The translations under genes and the position numbers were made by a program. The notes below the pieces were generated by a model. That model was not told the DNA's origin. It saw nothing but the letters and a program-made list of their open reading frames with translations, and did not search any database. Positions 56,800-64,000 of a stretch of 64,000 bases of DNA are shown here, in pieces (position 1 is the first letter of the stretch; each line of letters begins with the position of its first letter). The DNA comes from Micromonospora sp. WMMD1155. Its GTDB lineage: Bacteria; Actinomycetota; Actinomycetes; Mycobacteriales; Micromonosporaceae. The DNA lies in the NCBI RefSeq assembly GCF_029581275.1, contig NZ_CP120742.1:4774501-4838500 (forward strand). Direction: 5' to 3'.

Positions 56800-57571
56800 C
56801 CGTAAGCCCGTACAGAGTTGGCTGACCGACATGGACGGTGTGCTGGTGCACGAGGGCCAGCCGGTGCCCGGCGCGCCGGAGTTCATCAACCGGATGCGCG
56901 CCTCCGGCAAGCCGTTCCTGGTGCTGACCAACAACTCCATCTACACCCCGCGCGACCTGACCGCCCGGCTCAGCCGGATGGGGCTGGACGTGCCGGAGGA
57001 GTCGATCTGGTCGTCCGCGCTCGCCACCGGCCAGTTCCTCGCCGACCAGCGGCCGGGCGGCACCGCGTACGTCATCGGTGAGGCCGGGTTGACCACCGCG
57101 CTGCACGCGGTCGGCTACGTGCTCACCGACTTCGCCCCGGACTACGTGGTGCTCGGCGAGACCCGCACCTACAGCTTCGAGGCGATCACCAAGGCGGTCC
57201 GCCTGATCAACGACGGCGCCCGGTTCATCTGCACCAACCCCGACGTGACCGGCCCCTCCGTGGAGGGCGCCCTACCCGCCGCCGGCTCGGTCGCCGCCAT
57301 GATCTCCAAGGCCACCGGGGTGGAGCCGTACTTCGTCGGCAAGCCCAACCCGATGATGATGCGCTCCGCGCTCAACACCATCAACGCGCACTCGGAGAGC
57401 ACCGCGATGATCGGTGACCGGATGGACACCGACATCCTCTGCGGCCTGGAGGCCGGGCTGGAGACCATCCTGGTGCTGACCGGGATCAGCAGCCGCACCG
57501 AGGCGGAGCGCTACCCGTACCGCCCCTCCCGGATCGTCAACTCCGTCGCGGACCTGCTCGACGAGATCTGA
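56792..57571 (+). CDS. HAD-IIA (NagD-like) hydrolase
   Basis: ATG 56792 (overlapping the ferrochelatase end) gives 259 residues. HAD motifs: [36 protein letters not shown], and [26 protein letters not shown]. The class IIA cap lies between motifs II and III. It may dephosphorylate a nucleotide or sugar phosphate; its coupling to the ferrochelatase gene is conserved-looking but functionally unexplained. Confidence 0.9.
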   Translation: MHDRKPVQSWLTDMDGVLVHEGQPVPGAPEFINRMRASGKPFLVLTNNSIYTPRDLTARLSRMGLDVPEESIWSSALATGQFLADQRPGGTAYVIGEAGLTTALHAVGYVLTDFAPDYVVLGETRTYSFEAITKAVRLINDGARFICTNPDVTGPSVEGALPAAGSVAAMISKATGVEPYFVGKPNPMMMRSALNTINAHSESTAMIGDRMDTDILCGLEAGLETILVLTGISSRTEAERYPYRPSRIVNSVADLLDEI

Positions 57572-57588
57572 CCGCACGGCCCTGCTGG

Positions 57589-57740
57589 CGCTGTCCGCGC
57601 TGCCGCGCGCTGTCCGAGCTGGCGTGCGCTGTCCGAGCTGGCGTGCGCTGTCCGAGCTGGCGTGCGCTGTCCGAGCTGCCGTGCGCTGTCCGCGCTGCCG
57701 TGCGCTGTCCGCGCTGCCGCGCGCTGTCCGAGCTGGCGTG
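57589..57740. repeat. 19-bp tandem repeat, eight copies
   Basis: Units start every 19 bp from 57589 to 57722, consensus CGCTGTCCGAGCTGGCGTG with small changes. They fill the gap after the HAD-IIA stop and run into the family D hairpin. No protein is implied. Non-interspersed, so not CRISPR. Confidence 0.88.
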
Positions 57741-57768
57741 CGCTGCCGCGATGATCGCGCTCCCCGCG

Positions 57769-57845
57769 ATGATCGCGCTCTATCCAGGATGTAGTGGTCA
57801 CGAGCTGTGCCGGAGGCCCCTACATCCATGTTCGAGCGCGATCAT
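57769..57845. repeat. Nested hairpin, family D
   Basis: Outer arms ATGATCGCGCTC (57769-57780) and GAGCGCGATCAT (57834-57845) are perfect; inner stem GGATGTAG (57787-57794)/CTACATCC (57820-57827). A partial extra copy of the left arm (GATGATCGCGCTC) precedes it at about 57750-57762. It lies between convergent genes (57571 and 57956). Confidence 0.85.
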
Positions 57846-57955
57846 GGCCGGCGCGCGGGCGTGTCGGACCGGCGGCGGGCGTGTCGGGCCGGCGGCGGGC
57901 GCGTCGGACCGGGGGCGTGGCGCAGGCCCTCGTGGTGTGGCGCGGGGGTGATCGG

Positions 57956-58750
57956 TCAGGGGCGTAGGGGGGCGTTGCAGGCGGCCACCAGCGCCTGCCG
58001 GCAGGCCGCGGTGAGCGGACGAAGCGCGGCGTCGCGCTGCTGGGCCTCGTAGTTGTTGATCGCGCCCCCGGGAGCGGCGTGCCCGGCCAGCGCGAGCACC
58101 CGGTCGAGCACCGCGGCCCGGGCGAAGAGCCGGCGGGCCCGCGGGTCGAAGCCCGGCGGCAGGTCGGTGGCGCCGTCGGGGCGGCGCAGCGCGGCCAGCG
58201 CCCCGGCCAACTCGGGCCGCCACTGAGCCACGTCGAGACGGGTCAACGCGGCGGTCGTCTCGGCGAGCGCGGCGGCCAACTCGGCCTCGGCCTCGGCGGC
58301 GCCGGGCAACGAGAGTGATGCGGCGGGGGCGTTGGCGGGCAGCGGGTACACCCGCCACAGCACCGTCTCGAAACAGTCCCCCGAGCCGGAGGTGTGCGAG
58401 CGGACCTCCGGGATCAAGCCGAGTGCACCGGCCACCACCGCCTCGCCCGCGACCAGCGCCGCACCCGCGAAGTCGCCGGGACCAGGCAACCCCCGAGGGT
58501 CGCCCGGCGCGGGCAGCACCAGGCGGATCTCGTCCGGGGAGAGCTTGGCCAGGGTGGGCAGCGCGGCACCCAGCGGGACGTCGGTCCAGGTGCCGGGGGC
58601 GTCCGCGACGAGGTGCTCCTCGTCACCGGCGATGGCGTCGGCGACTTCGTCGTACGGCACCAACCCGGCGCGCCACGCGCGCACCCAGGCAACGAACCGG
58701 CTCGACCGGCGCGGCGCGAGTGTGGCCGCGCCCGTTGCGGGGGTGGACAT
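57956..58750 (-). CDS. Conserved actinobacterial protein of unknown function
   Basis: Starting at ATG 58750 (alternative 58774) this is about 264 residues, soluble, Ala-rich and helical. Notable segments are FVAWVRAWRAGLVPYDEVADAI, ETVLWRVYPLPANAP and PGGAINNYEAQQRDAALRPL. I do not recognise a named family. Divergent from the DUF3097 gene; the gap 58751-59102 holds a C-rich tract and a family E hairpin. Confidence 0.6.
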   Translation of the reverse strand: MSTPATGAATLAPRRSSRFVAWVRAWRAGLVPYDEVADAIAGDEEHLVADAPGTWTDVPLGAALPTLAKLSPDEIRLVLPAPGDPRGLPGPGDFAGAALVAGEAVVAGALGLIPEVRSHTSGSGDCFETVLWRVYPLPANAPAASLSLPGAAEAEAELAAALAETTAALTRLDVAQWRPELAGALAALRRPDGATDLPPGFDPRARRLFARAAVLDRVLALAGHAAPGGAINNYEAQQRDAALRPLTAACRQALVAACNAPLRP

Positions 58751-58912
58751 GCCGAAAGGGTACGTGGTCACCACCGGCTGTGTCTCGACTGCCGCTCTGG
58801 CCGCCCGCCCTGCCCCGAACTGCTCCCTTCACCCCATTCCCCGGCCGTGCCCCACCCCCACCCTCGCCCACCCCTCGCCCGCCCCGGTCCCGCCCCCGTC
58901 CGCCCCTGTCCA

Positions 58913-58989
58913 CGTCGATCATGCAGTTCTGGTGGGCGATATCCGGCTGTGGCAAGCGTTCGTGGAGCACCACAACTCCGTGATCGACG
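58913..58989. repeat. Hairpin, family E
   Basis: Arms 58913-58934 (CGTCGATCATGCAGTTCTGGTG) and 58968-58989 pair with three mismatches over 22 bp. Between them is a 33-nt top with partial self-pairing. The region is divergent, so terminator function is less likely here. The C-rich stretch before it (58810-58910) is low complexity. Confidence 0.75.
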
Positions 58990-59102
58990 AGGCCGTGGCT
59001 GTGCGGAGGGCATCGGGACGGGTGGCTGCCGGGCGGGGCGGCGTTCGGTGAGGAGGCTGGGGGCGGTGTGTCGGGAGGTGGGGTGGGGGTCGGGACGTTA
59101 GC

Positions 59103-59924
59103 GTGATCGACATGGCGGGGCGATACGGCGAGGACGTGTTGGCGGGGGACTGGCGGCGGCGAAAGGTCACCCCCGAGGTGGACGCCGAACCGGACCTCGT
59201 GGTGGAGGACGCCGACTCGGGGTTCTGCGGTGCGGTGGTCGGTTTCGAAGCCGGCGCGGTGGTGTTGGAGGACCGGCACGGCAAACGGCGCAACTTCCCG
59301 CTGCTGCCCGCGGCGTTCCTGCTCGACGGTCGCCCGGTGACCCTGCGCCGCCCCGCCCGCGCGCCGGTACCGGCGGCGCGTCGACGCACGGCGTCCGGCT
59401 CGGTGGCGGTGGACGACGTCCGGGCCCAGGTCGCCAAGGCGAGCCGGATCTGGGTGGAGGGCATCCACGACGCCGCGCTGGTCGAGCGGATCTGGGGCGA
59501 TGACCTGCGCATCGAGGGTGTCGTCGTGGAGCCGTTGGACGGCATCGACGACCTCGACGCCGACGTACGCGACTTCGGCCCCGCCCCCACCCGACGGCTC
59601 GGCGTGCTCGTCGACCACCTGGTGCCGGGCAGCAAGGAGAGCCGCATCGTGGCCCGGGTGACCTCGCCGTACGTGCTGGTGACCGGCCATCCCTACGTCG
59701 ACGTGTGGCAGGCGGTCAAACCGGCGGCGCTGGGCATCGCGGCGTGGCCGGTGGTGCCGCCGGGGCGACCGTGGAAAGAGGGAGTCTGCGCGGCCCTCGG
59801 GGTCGCCGAGCCCGCCGACATGTGGCGGCACATCCTGTCCCGGGTGAACAGCTTCGCCGACGTGGAAACCCCGCTGATCAACGCCATGGAACGCCTCATC
59901 GACTTCGTCACCGAACCAGCCTGA
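59103..59924 (+). CDS. DUF3097 family protein
   Basis: A 273-residue protein (GTG 59103, or ATG 59112). The family pattern is visible: YGEDVLAGDWRRRKVTPEVDAEPDLVVEDADSGFCGAVVGFE, an SH3-like N-terminal segment, then a toprim-like half (RIWVEGIHDAALVERIWGDDLRIEGVVVEPLDGIDDL). Toprim resemblance suggests nucleic-acid handling, but the function is unknown. Widespread in actinobacteria. Confidence 0.88.
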   Translation: MIDMAGRYGEDVLAGDWRRRKVTPEVDAEPDLVVEDADSGFCGAVVGFEAGAVVLEDRHGKRRNFPLLPAAFLLDGRPVTLRRPARAPVPAARRRTASGSVAVDDVRAQVAKASRIWVEGIHDAALVERIWGDDLRIEGVVVEPLDGIDDLDADVRDFGPAPTRRLGVLVDHLVPGSKESRIVARVTSPYVLVTGHPYVDVWQAVKPAALGIAAWPVVPPGRPWKEGVCAALGVAEPADMWRHILSRVNSFADVETPLINAMERLIDFVTEPA

Positions 59925-59929
59925 CCCGC

Positions 59930-60396
59930 TGCCCCCGCCCGCCCCGGCCGTCCCGAGCCTCGCCCCCGCCCCGCTGCCCCCGCCCCGCCCGTCCCCCCGG
60001 ACCCGCCCGCCCCGCCGCGCGCCCCGCCCGCCCCGCCCGTCCCCCCGGACCCGCCCGTCCCCCGGGCCCCGCCCGCCCCGCCCGCCCGTCCCCAAGATCC
60101 GCGCAGTTTCCCTGATGTTGCTGTCTCATCGCGTCCGGAGGCAGCAACATCCCTGATGTTGTGCGGATCTTGCGGGCGGGGCGGGGCGGGCGTGGGCGGG
60201 CTCAGGGCGGGCGGGTCGGGGGTCGGGTCGGGTCGGGTCGGGGCTCGGCTCGGGTCGGGCTCGGGGCGGGCGTGGGCGCAGGGCGGGCGTGGGCGCAGGG
60301 CGCGCGTGGGCGCAGGGGCGGGCCCGACGCGGGTCGAGCGTGGCTCGGATCGCAGGCGGCGCGGGCGCGGCAAGGCGCGGGCTGGGCGGCGTGTTC
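59930..60396. repeat. C-rich to G-rich inverted low-complexity region with family A hairpin
   Basis: From 59930 to 60092 the + strand is nearly pure C/G with C-runs (CCCCGCCCG repeats); from 60173 to 60396 it is the G-rich mirror (GGGCGGGGC, GGTCGGG). At the centre (60093-60172) sits the family A hairpin. The gap between the convergent DUF3097 and hydrolase genes thus has a global inverted symmetry. Confidence 0.85.
60093..60172. repeat. Nested hairpin, copy 2 of family A
   Basis: Outer arms CAAGATCCGC (60093-60102) and GCGGATCTTG (60163-60172) are perfect; inner GATGTTGCTG (60114-60123)/CAGCAACATC (60142-60151) forms a second stem. The core matches the hairpin at 1478-1523. It lies between convergent genes. 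Confidence 0.88.
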
Positions 60397-61710
60397 TCAG
60401 GGCTCCTGGTCGGGAGTGCGGGTGTAGACGAAGGTGGCGACGTCCAGCGCGACCGCCCGGCCCTGCTCGTCGCGGTGCACGGTGAGGATCTCGCCGTCCT
60501 GCCCACCGGCTCGACCGCGCCAGCGGTCCGGGCCTTCGGCGACGAAGCGGAGGTTCGGTGCGCCGACCGGGCCGGCGCGCAGGGCGCCGTCGGTGTCCGC
60601 GTACACCTCGATGGTGGTGCCCATCCACCACCAGCGGCCGGTCAGCTCGGCGAGTTCGGCGGGCGGCGGGGTGGTGGCCGGACGCCAGGGGGCGACCGGC
60701 GCGGGTTCGGTGTCCAACACCAGGGTGAGCAGCCGCCGCCCGAGCGCGCCGAGGTGCACGTTCCGCAGGGTGTACGCGTTGACCAGGCCGACCACGGCGG
60801 TACGGCTGGGTCGGTGCACGGCCAGCGAGGCGCCGTAGCCGGGCATCGATCCGCCGTGTCCGACGTACACCCGGTTGCCTTCCCGGAACAGCTCCAGGCC
60901 GAGGCCGTGCCCGTGGGTCCAGGCCTCGTGGTCGCTGATGACGACGGGGGAGCACATCTCGGTCAGGGTGTCGGCGGCCAGCACCGACGGGTCGGGGTCG
61001 GCCAGGAACGCGGCCCACCGGCCCAGGTCCTCGATCGTGGACCAGAGCTGCCCGGCGGGGGCCATCGCGCCGGTGTCGGTGCGCGGTTCCTCGCGCAGAG
61101 TGTCGTGCCAGGGGTGGACGACGTAGCCGCGCGCGTACGGTTCGGTCGCGTCGTACGTGGTGCGACCCATGCCCAGCGGCGTGAGGATGCGTTGGTCGAG
61201 CAGGTCGATCCAGGGCGTGCCGGTGAGCCGTTCGAGCACCCCGCCGAGCAGCCCGTACGCCAGGTTGGAGTAGTGGTACGTGGCGTGCGGCGGGTAGGCG
61301 ATCTTGTCGGCGGTGACCCCGGCGAGCAGGGTGGGCAGGTCGACGCCCTCGGTCCGCTCCCACCAGTCACCGTCGGGTTCGCGTTGCAGGCCGCTGGCGT
61401 GCCCGAGGAGTTGGCGCAGTGTGAGCGTGCCGAGGCCGGTGCCTGGTAGGTGCTTCTCCAGCGGGTCGTCGACGGTGAGCCGGCCCGCGTCGCGCAGCTG
61501 CATGATCAGGGTCGCGGTCATCGTCTTGCTGATCGAGCCCAGCCGGTACTGCAGGTCGACGTCCGGGCGGGGGTGCTCGCCGGCGGTGGCCAGGTGCGTC
61601 AGGGTGCCGTCGCGGACGACGCCCACCACCAGCGACGGGGCGTGCCCGTCGCGCTGTGCCTGGGCGACCTGGTCGTCGATCTGTCGGGCGGTCTCGGGCA
61701 GCAGGGGCAA
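60397..61710 (-). CDS. Serine beta-lactamase-fold hydrolase/esterase
   Basis: A 437-residue protein of the class C beta-lactamase/penicillin-binding fold. The nucleophile is in RLGSISKTMTATLI (SxxK), followed by YSNLAYGLLG (YxN) and a KTG-equivalent HGG in YVGHGGSMPGYG. It has a C-terminal extra domain. No signal peptide. The start is TTG 61710 with GAGGAG at 8 nt. It may be an esterase or peptidase; beta-lactam hydrolysis is unlikely. Confidence 0.88.
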   Translation of the reverse strand: MPLLPETARQIDDQVAQAQRDGHAPSLVVGVVRDGTLTHLATAGEHPRPDVDLQYRLGSISKTMTATLIMQLRDAGRLTVDDPLEKHLPGTGLGTLTLRQLLGHASGLQREPDGDWWERTEGVDLPTLLAGVTADKIAYPPHATYHYSNLAYGLLGGVLERLTGTPWIDLLDQRILTPLGMGRTTYDATEPYARGYVVHPWHDTLREEPRTDTGAMAPAGQLWSTIEDLGRWAAFLADPDPSVLAADTLTEMCSPVVISDHEAWTHGHGLGLELFREGNRVYVGHGGSMPGYGASLAVHRPSRTAVVGLVNAYTLRNVHLGALGRRLLTLVLDTEPAPVAPWRPATTPPPAELAELTGRWWWMGTTIEVYADTDGALRAGPVGAPNLRFVAEGPDRWRGRAGGQDGEILTVHRDEQGRAVALDVATFVYTRTPDQEP

Positions 61711-61823
61711 CGGGGTCTCCTCGGGTCGGGTCGGGCGCCCGGCTCAGGGTCAGAGAGGGCCTCGCCGAGCCTACTGATCTTCGCGGGGAGGCCGCGCGTG
61801 CATTTGCGTGTCACGATCGTGGG

Positions 61824-62297
61824 GTGGACGCGGTGGTGTGGATCGTATTGGGTGTGTTGCTGGCGGTCGCCGAGATCTTCACGACGACGCTATTTCTGAT
61901 CATGTTCGGGGTCGGTGCGTTCGCCGCCGCCGGGGCCGCCGCTCTGGGCGCGCCGGTGGCGGTGCAGGCGCTGGTCTTCGCCGTGGTGTCGGCGTTGAGC
62001 CTGGTGGTGGCCCGGCCGGTCATCCGGCGGCACCAACGTTCCGCGCTGGACAGCGGCGAGCAGCCGTTCGGCGTGGAGGCGATCGAGGGCTCCACGGCGT
62101 TGGTGCTGGAACGGGTGGACGCCGAGCACGGTCTCGTCAAGATCGACGGCGAGCTGTGGACCGCCCGGTCGTACGACACGACGCAGGTTCACGACCCCGG
62201 TCAACGGGTTCGGGTGATAAAGGTCCGGGGCGCGACCGCCCTGGTCTGGCAGGACGATGTTTCTTCCCCCGGCGAGCTGCCGGAAGCGAGAGGGTGA
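61824..62297 (+). CDS. NfeD-family membrane protein
   Basis: From GTG 61824 (157 aa): two to three TM helices (VVWIVLGVLLAVAEIF, VQALVFAVVSALSLVVA) followed by a soluble OB-fold (FGVEAIEGSTALVLERVDAEHGLVKIDGELWTARSYD). Short NfeD proteins pair with SPFH/stomatin proteins; the SPFH gene follows immediately (the stop overlaps a GTG at 62294). Membrane-microdomain function. Confidence 0.9.
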   Translation: MDAVVWIVLGVLLAVAEIFTTTLFLIMFGVGAFAAAGAAALGAPVAVQALVFAVVSALSLVVARPVIRRHQRSALDSGEQPFGVEAIEGSTALVLERVDAEHGLVKIDGELWTARSYDTTQVHDPGQRVRVIKVRGATALVWQDDVSSPGELPEARG

Positions 62298-62302
62298 ACG
62301 GG

Positions 62303-63409
62303 ATGACAGTCATTGGGGTGCTGATCATCGCGGTGGCGTTGATCGCCGTGATAACGCTGGCGAAGGCGGTGCGGATCGTGCCGCAGCAGCGCCAGGACGT
62401 GGTGGAACGGCTCGGTAAGTACAAGCGCACCCTCAGCCCCGGCCTCAACCTGCTGGTGCCGTTCATCGACGCGGTCCGGACCAAGGTCGACATGCGGGAG
62501 CAGGTGGTCAGCTTCCCGCCGCAGCCGGTGATCACCTCGGACAACCTGGTGGTGTCGATCGACACGGTCCTCTACTTCAAGGTGGTCGACTCGGTCCGGG
62601 CGACCTACGAGATCTCCAGCTTCCTGCAGGCCATCGAGCAGCTCACCGTCACGACGCTGCGTAACGTGATCGGTTCGCTGGACCTGGAGCGGGCGCTGAC
62701 CAGCCGCGACGAGATCAACCGCCACCTGTCGGGTGTGCTGGACGAGACCACCGGCCGCTGGGGCATCAAGGTGACCCGCGTGGAGATCAAGGCGATCGAG
62801 CCGCCGGCCAGCATCCGCGACTCGATGGAGAAGCAGATGCGCGCCGAGCGGGACCGCCGGGCGGCGATCCTGACCGCCGAGGGGCACAAGCAGTCGCAGA
62901 TCCTCACCGCCGAGGGTGAGAAGCAGTCGGCGGTGCTGCGCGCCGACGGTGACCGGCAGGCCCGCATCCTGCAGGCCGAGGGTCAGGCGAAGGCGATCCG
63001 CACGGTCTTCGACGCGATCCATCAGGCGAACCCGAGCCAGAAGGTGCTCGCCTACCAGTACCTGCAGGCCCTCCCGCAGATCGCCCAGGGCAGTGCCAAC
63101 AAGGTCTGGATCGTCCCGGCCGAGCTGACCAAGGCCCTGGAGGGGATGGGTGGCGCCCTCGGTGGGTTGAGCCAGATGGTGGGGGACCTGCCGGCTCCGG
63201 AGGCCGCGGACCACGCGAGCCAGGTGGAGCGCGAGGCCGCGGAGGCCGCCGAGGCCGCAGCCGCGGCGGCCCAGCAGATCCACGACGAGGTACGCGTCGC
63301 CGAGGCGCAGGCCACCGGCGGGAACAAGCCGCAGGGGCTGCCCGCGCCGGAACCCGTGTCTCCGCTGAGCCTGGTCGAGGACCCGGCCGACGAGCGCGAG
63401 CGCGGCTGA
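62303..63409 (+). CDS. SPFH/Band 7 stomatin-like protein
   Basis: A 368-residue membrane protein starting at ATG 62303 (GTG 62294 coupled to the nfeD stop is also possible). One N-terminal TM (IGVLIIAVALIAVITLAK), then the SPFH domain (VRIVPQQRQDVVERLGKYKRTLSPGLNLLVPF ... DINREIN-like LTSRDEINRHLSGVLDE) and a coiled coil with AEGxKQS repeats (AEGHKQSQILTAEGEKQSAVL). It organises membrane microdomains and probably partners the NfeD protein. Its C-terminus is disordered and Ala-rich. Confidence 0.93.
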   Translation: MTVIGVLIIAVALIAVITLAKAVRIVPQQRQDVVERLGKYKRTLSPGLNLLVPFIDAVRTKVDMREQVVSFPPQPVITSDNLVVSIDTVLYFKVVDSVRATYEISSFLQAIEQLTVTTLRNVIGSLDLERALTSRDEINRHLSGVLDETTGRWGIKVTRVEIKAIEPPASIRDSMEKQMRAERDRRAAILTAEGHKQSQILTAEGEKQSAVLRADGDRQARILQAEGQAKAIRTVFDAIHQANPSQKVLAYQYLQALPQIAQGSANKVWIVPAELTKALEGMGGALGGLSQMVGDLPAPEAADHASQVEREAAEAAEAAAAAAQQIHDEVRVAEAQATGGNKPQGLPAPEPVSPLSLVEDPADERERG

Positions 63410-63562
63410 TCCCGGTACACAGGCCGGCAATCCGGCGTTAATACGAGAAATGCTCATGGGGCGCTCCGACGCCTGCCACGATCGGTCCTAGGACGGGTGG
63501 TGACCAGGCAATCGGGGCGCCCCGGCGCGTCTCGCACCGCTCGTGGACGAGCGAGGTGACGC

Positions 63563-64000
63563 ATGAAGGATCCGGCGAATCGGATGTGGTCCTCGGCCCC
63601 GGTGCCCGGCGCGCACGACCCGGTCGCCCCGCTGGGCTCCCGCCGCAGCGGCGGCGGTTTCGGCGTACTGCCCTTCGTCGGCGAGCCGACCCCGGGCGCT
63701 CCGGCCACGAACGCCAGTTGGGCCTGGTCGGTGCGGAAGTTCGCGCGGGCCGCCGTGTGGCTGCTGCCCGCGTACGCCATCCTCTACGGCGCGGTGGCGA
63801 TGGCCAGCGACGGCGGGGTGGGCAACGACCCCTATCCGGCCGACGGCCGGGCCGTGTACCTCATCGGGTGGGTGGCCGCCGTCTGGCTCGGCCTGCTCGC
63901 GTTGCTGGCCCTCACCGGGCTGCTCGCCGCGACCCGCAGCCGCCGGGTGGCCGCCGCCGGGCTGCTGGTCAGCATCGCCGGCACCGTGCTGATGCTGCCC
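63563..64000 (+). CDS. Integral membrane protein, 3' truncated by the window edge
   Basis: ATG 63563 (GAGGTGAC upstream) opens a frame to the end of the window, at least 146 residues: MKDPANRMWSSAPVPGAHDP, a Gly/Pro-rich head, then hydrophobic segments (AAVWLLPAYAILYGAVAMA; YLIGWVAAVWLGLLALLALTGLLA; AAAGLLVSIAGTVLML). It looks like a small multi-pass protein; no family is recognised. It lies 153 bp after the SPFH gene on the same strand. Confidence 0.8.
   Translation, partial: MKDPANRMWSSAPVPGAHDPVAPLGSRRSGGGFGVLPFVGEPTPGAPATNASWAWSVRKFARAAVWLLPAYAILYGAVAMASDGGVGNDPYPADGRAVYLIGWVAAVWLGLLALLALTGLLAATRSRRVAAAGLLVSIAGTVLMLP

Noticed and set aside
57589..57740. Repeat array as CRISPR or protein repeat
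   Set aside because: 19-bp units without spacers; frames through them lack start sites and the array lies after a stop codon.

Overview
The window is a stretch of very high-GC actinobacterial chromosome. Gene content points to the Micromonosporaceae (Micromonospora or a close relative): a conservon-type signalling cassette, an ECF42 sigma factor paired with a YciI protein, mabA-inhA-ferrochelatase gene order, secreted CBM2/CBM13 glycan-degrading enzymes, GTG/TTG starts and GTGA/ATGA translational coupling. Family assignment is inference from content; no rRNA or tRNA gene was recognised. No insertion sequence, prophage or CRISPR array was seen.

Layout. 1-3.2 kb: end of a nitrilase-family gene, a HAD hydrolase, a repeat-rich gap, a RIO-type kinase and a DUF2630 protein. 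3.5-11.6 kb: a coupled three-gene diterpenoid operon (P450, class I terpene synthase, class II cyclase) running directly into a four-gene conservon (histidine-kinase-like CvnA, roadblock CvnB, DUF742 CvnC, GTPase CvnD). 11.6-14.1 kb: yciI-ECF42, a DUF397 remnant and a vapBC-type toxin-antitoxin pair. 14.2-20.1 kb: aconitase, secreted C39-like peptidase, small membrane protein, papain-like amidase, NTF2-like protein. 20.2-27.3 kb: two membrane-anchored CBM2-like proteins and a giant secreted amylase-pullulanase fusion. 27.3-31.3 kb: two paralogous secreted parallel beta-helix proteins sharing a duplicated upstream region. 31.6-41 kb: Xaa-Pro aminopeptidase, asparagine synthetase, LPMO (AA10-CBM2), XdhC-like protein, PfkB sugar kinase, GH27 alpha-galactosidase with a ricin-type lectin domain. 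41-49.6 kb: MBL hydrolase and hotdog protein, PAP2 membrane protein, two bacterial-PH-domain proteins separated by a 60-bp tandem repeat, then MoxR-DUF58-VWA. 49.8-54 kb: acyltransferase, secreted alpha/beta hydrolase, NarL-type two-component system. 54.1-57.6 kb: fabG-inhA-ferrochelatase-HAD-IIA. 58-64 kb: unknown protein, DUF3097, beta-lactamase-fold hydrolase, NfeD-SPFH pair, truncated membrane protein.

How genes work together. The terpene operon and conservon are co-directional with at most 79 bp between them, suggesting joint transcription and possibly functional linkage. Several loci (amylase-pullulanase, LPMO, GH27) describe a saprophyte attacking starch, chitin/cellulose and galactosides outside the cell.

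The most unusual non-coding signal is a set of intergenic hairpins (at least five sequence families, seven copies). Nearly all begin and end with a GATC-containing arm; four lie between convergent genes. Several gaps also carry short tandem repeats or strongly strand-skewed G/C tracts.
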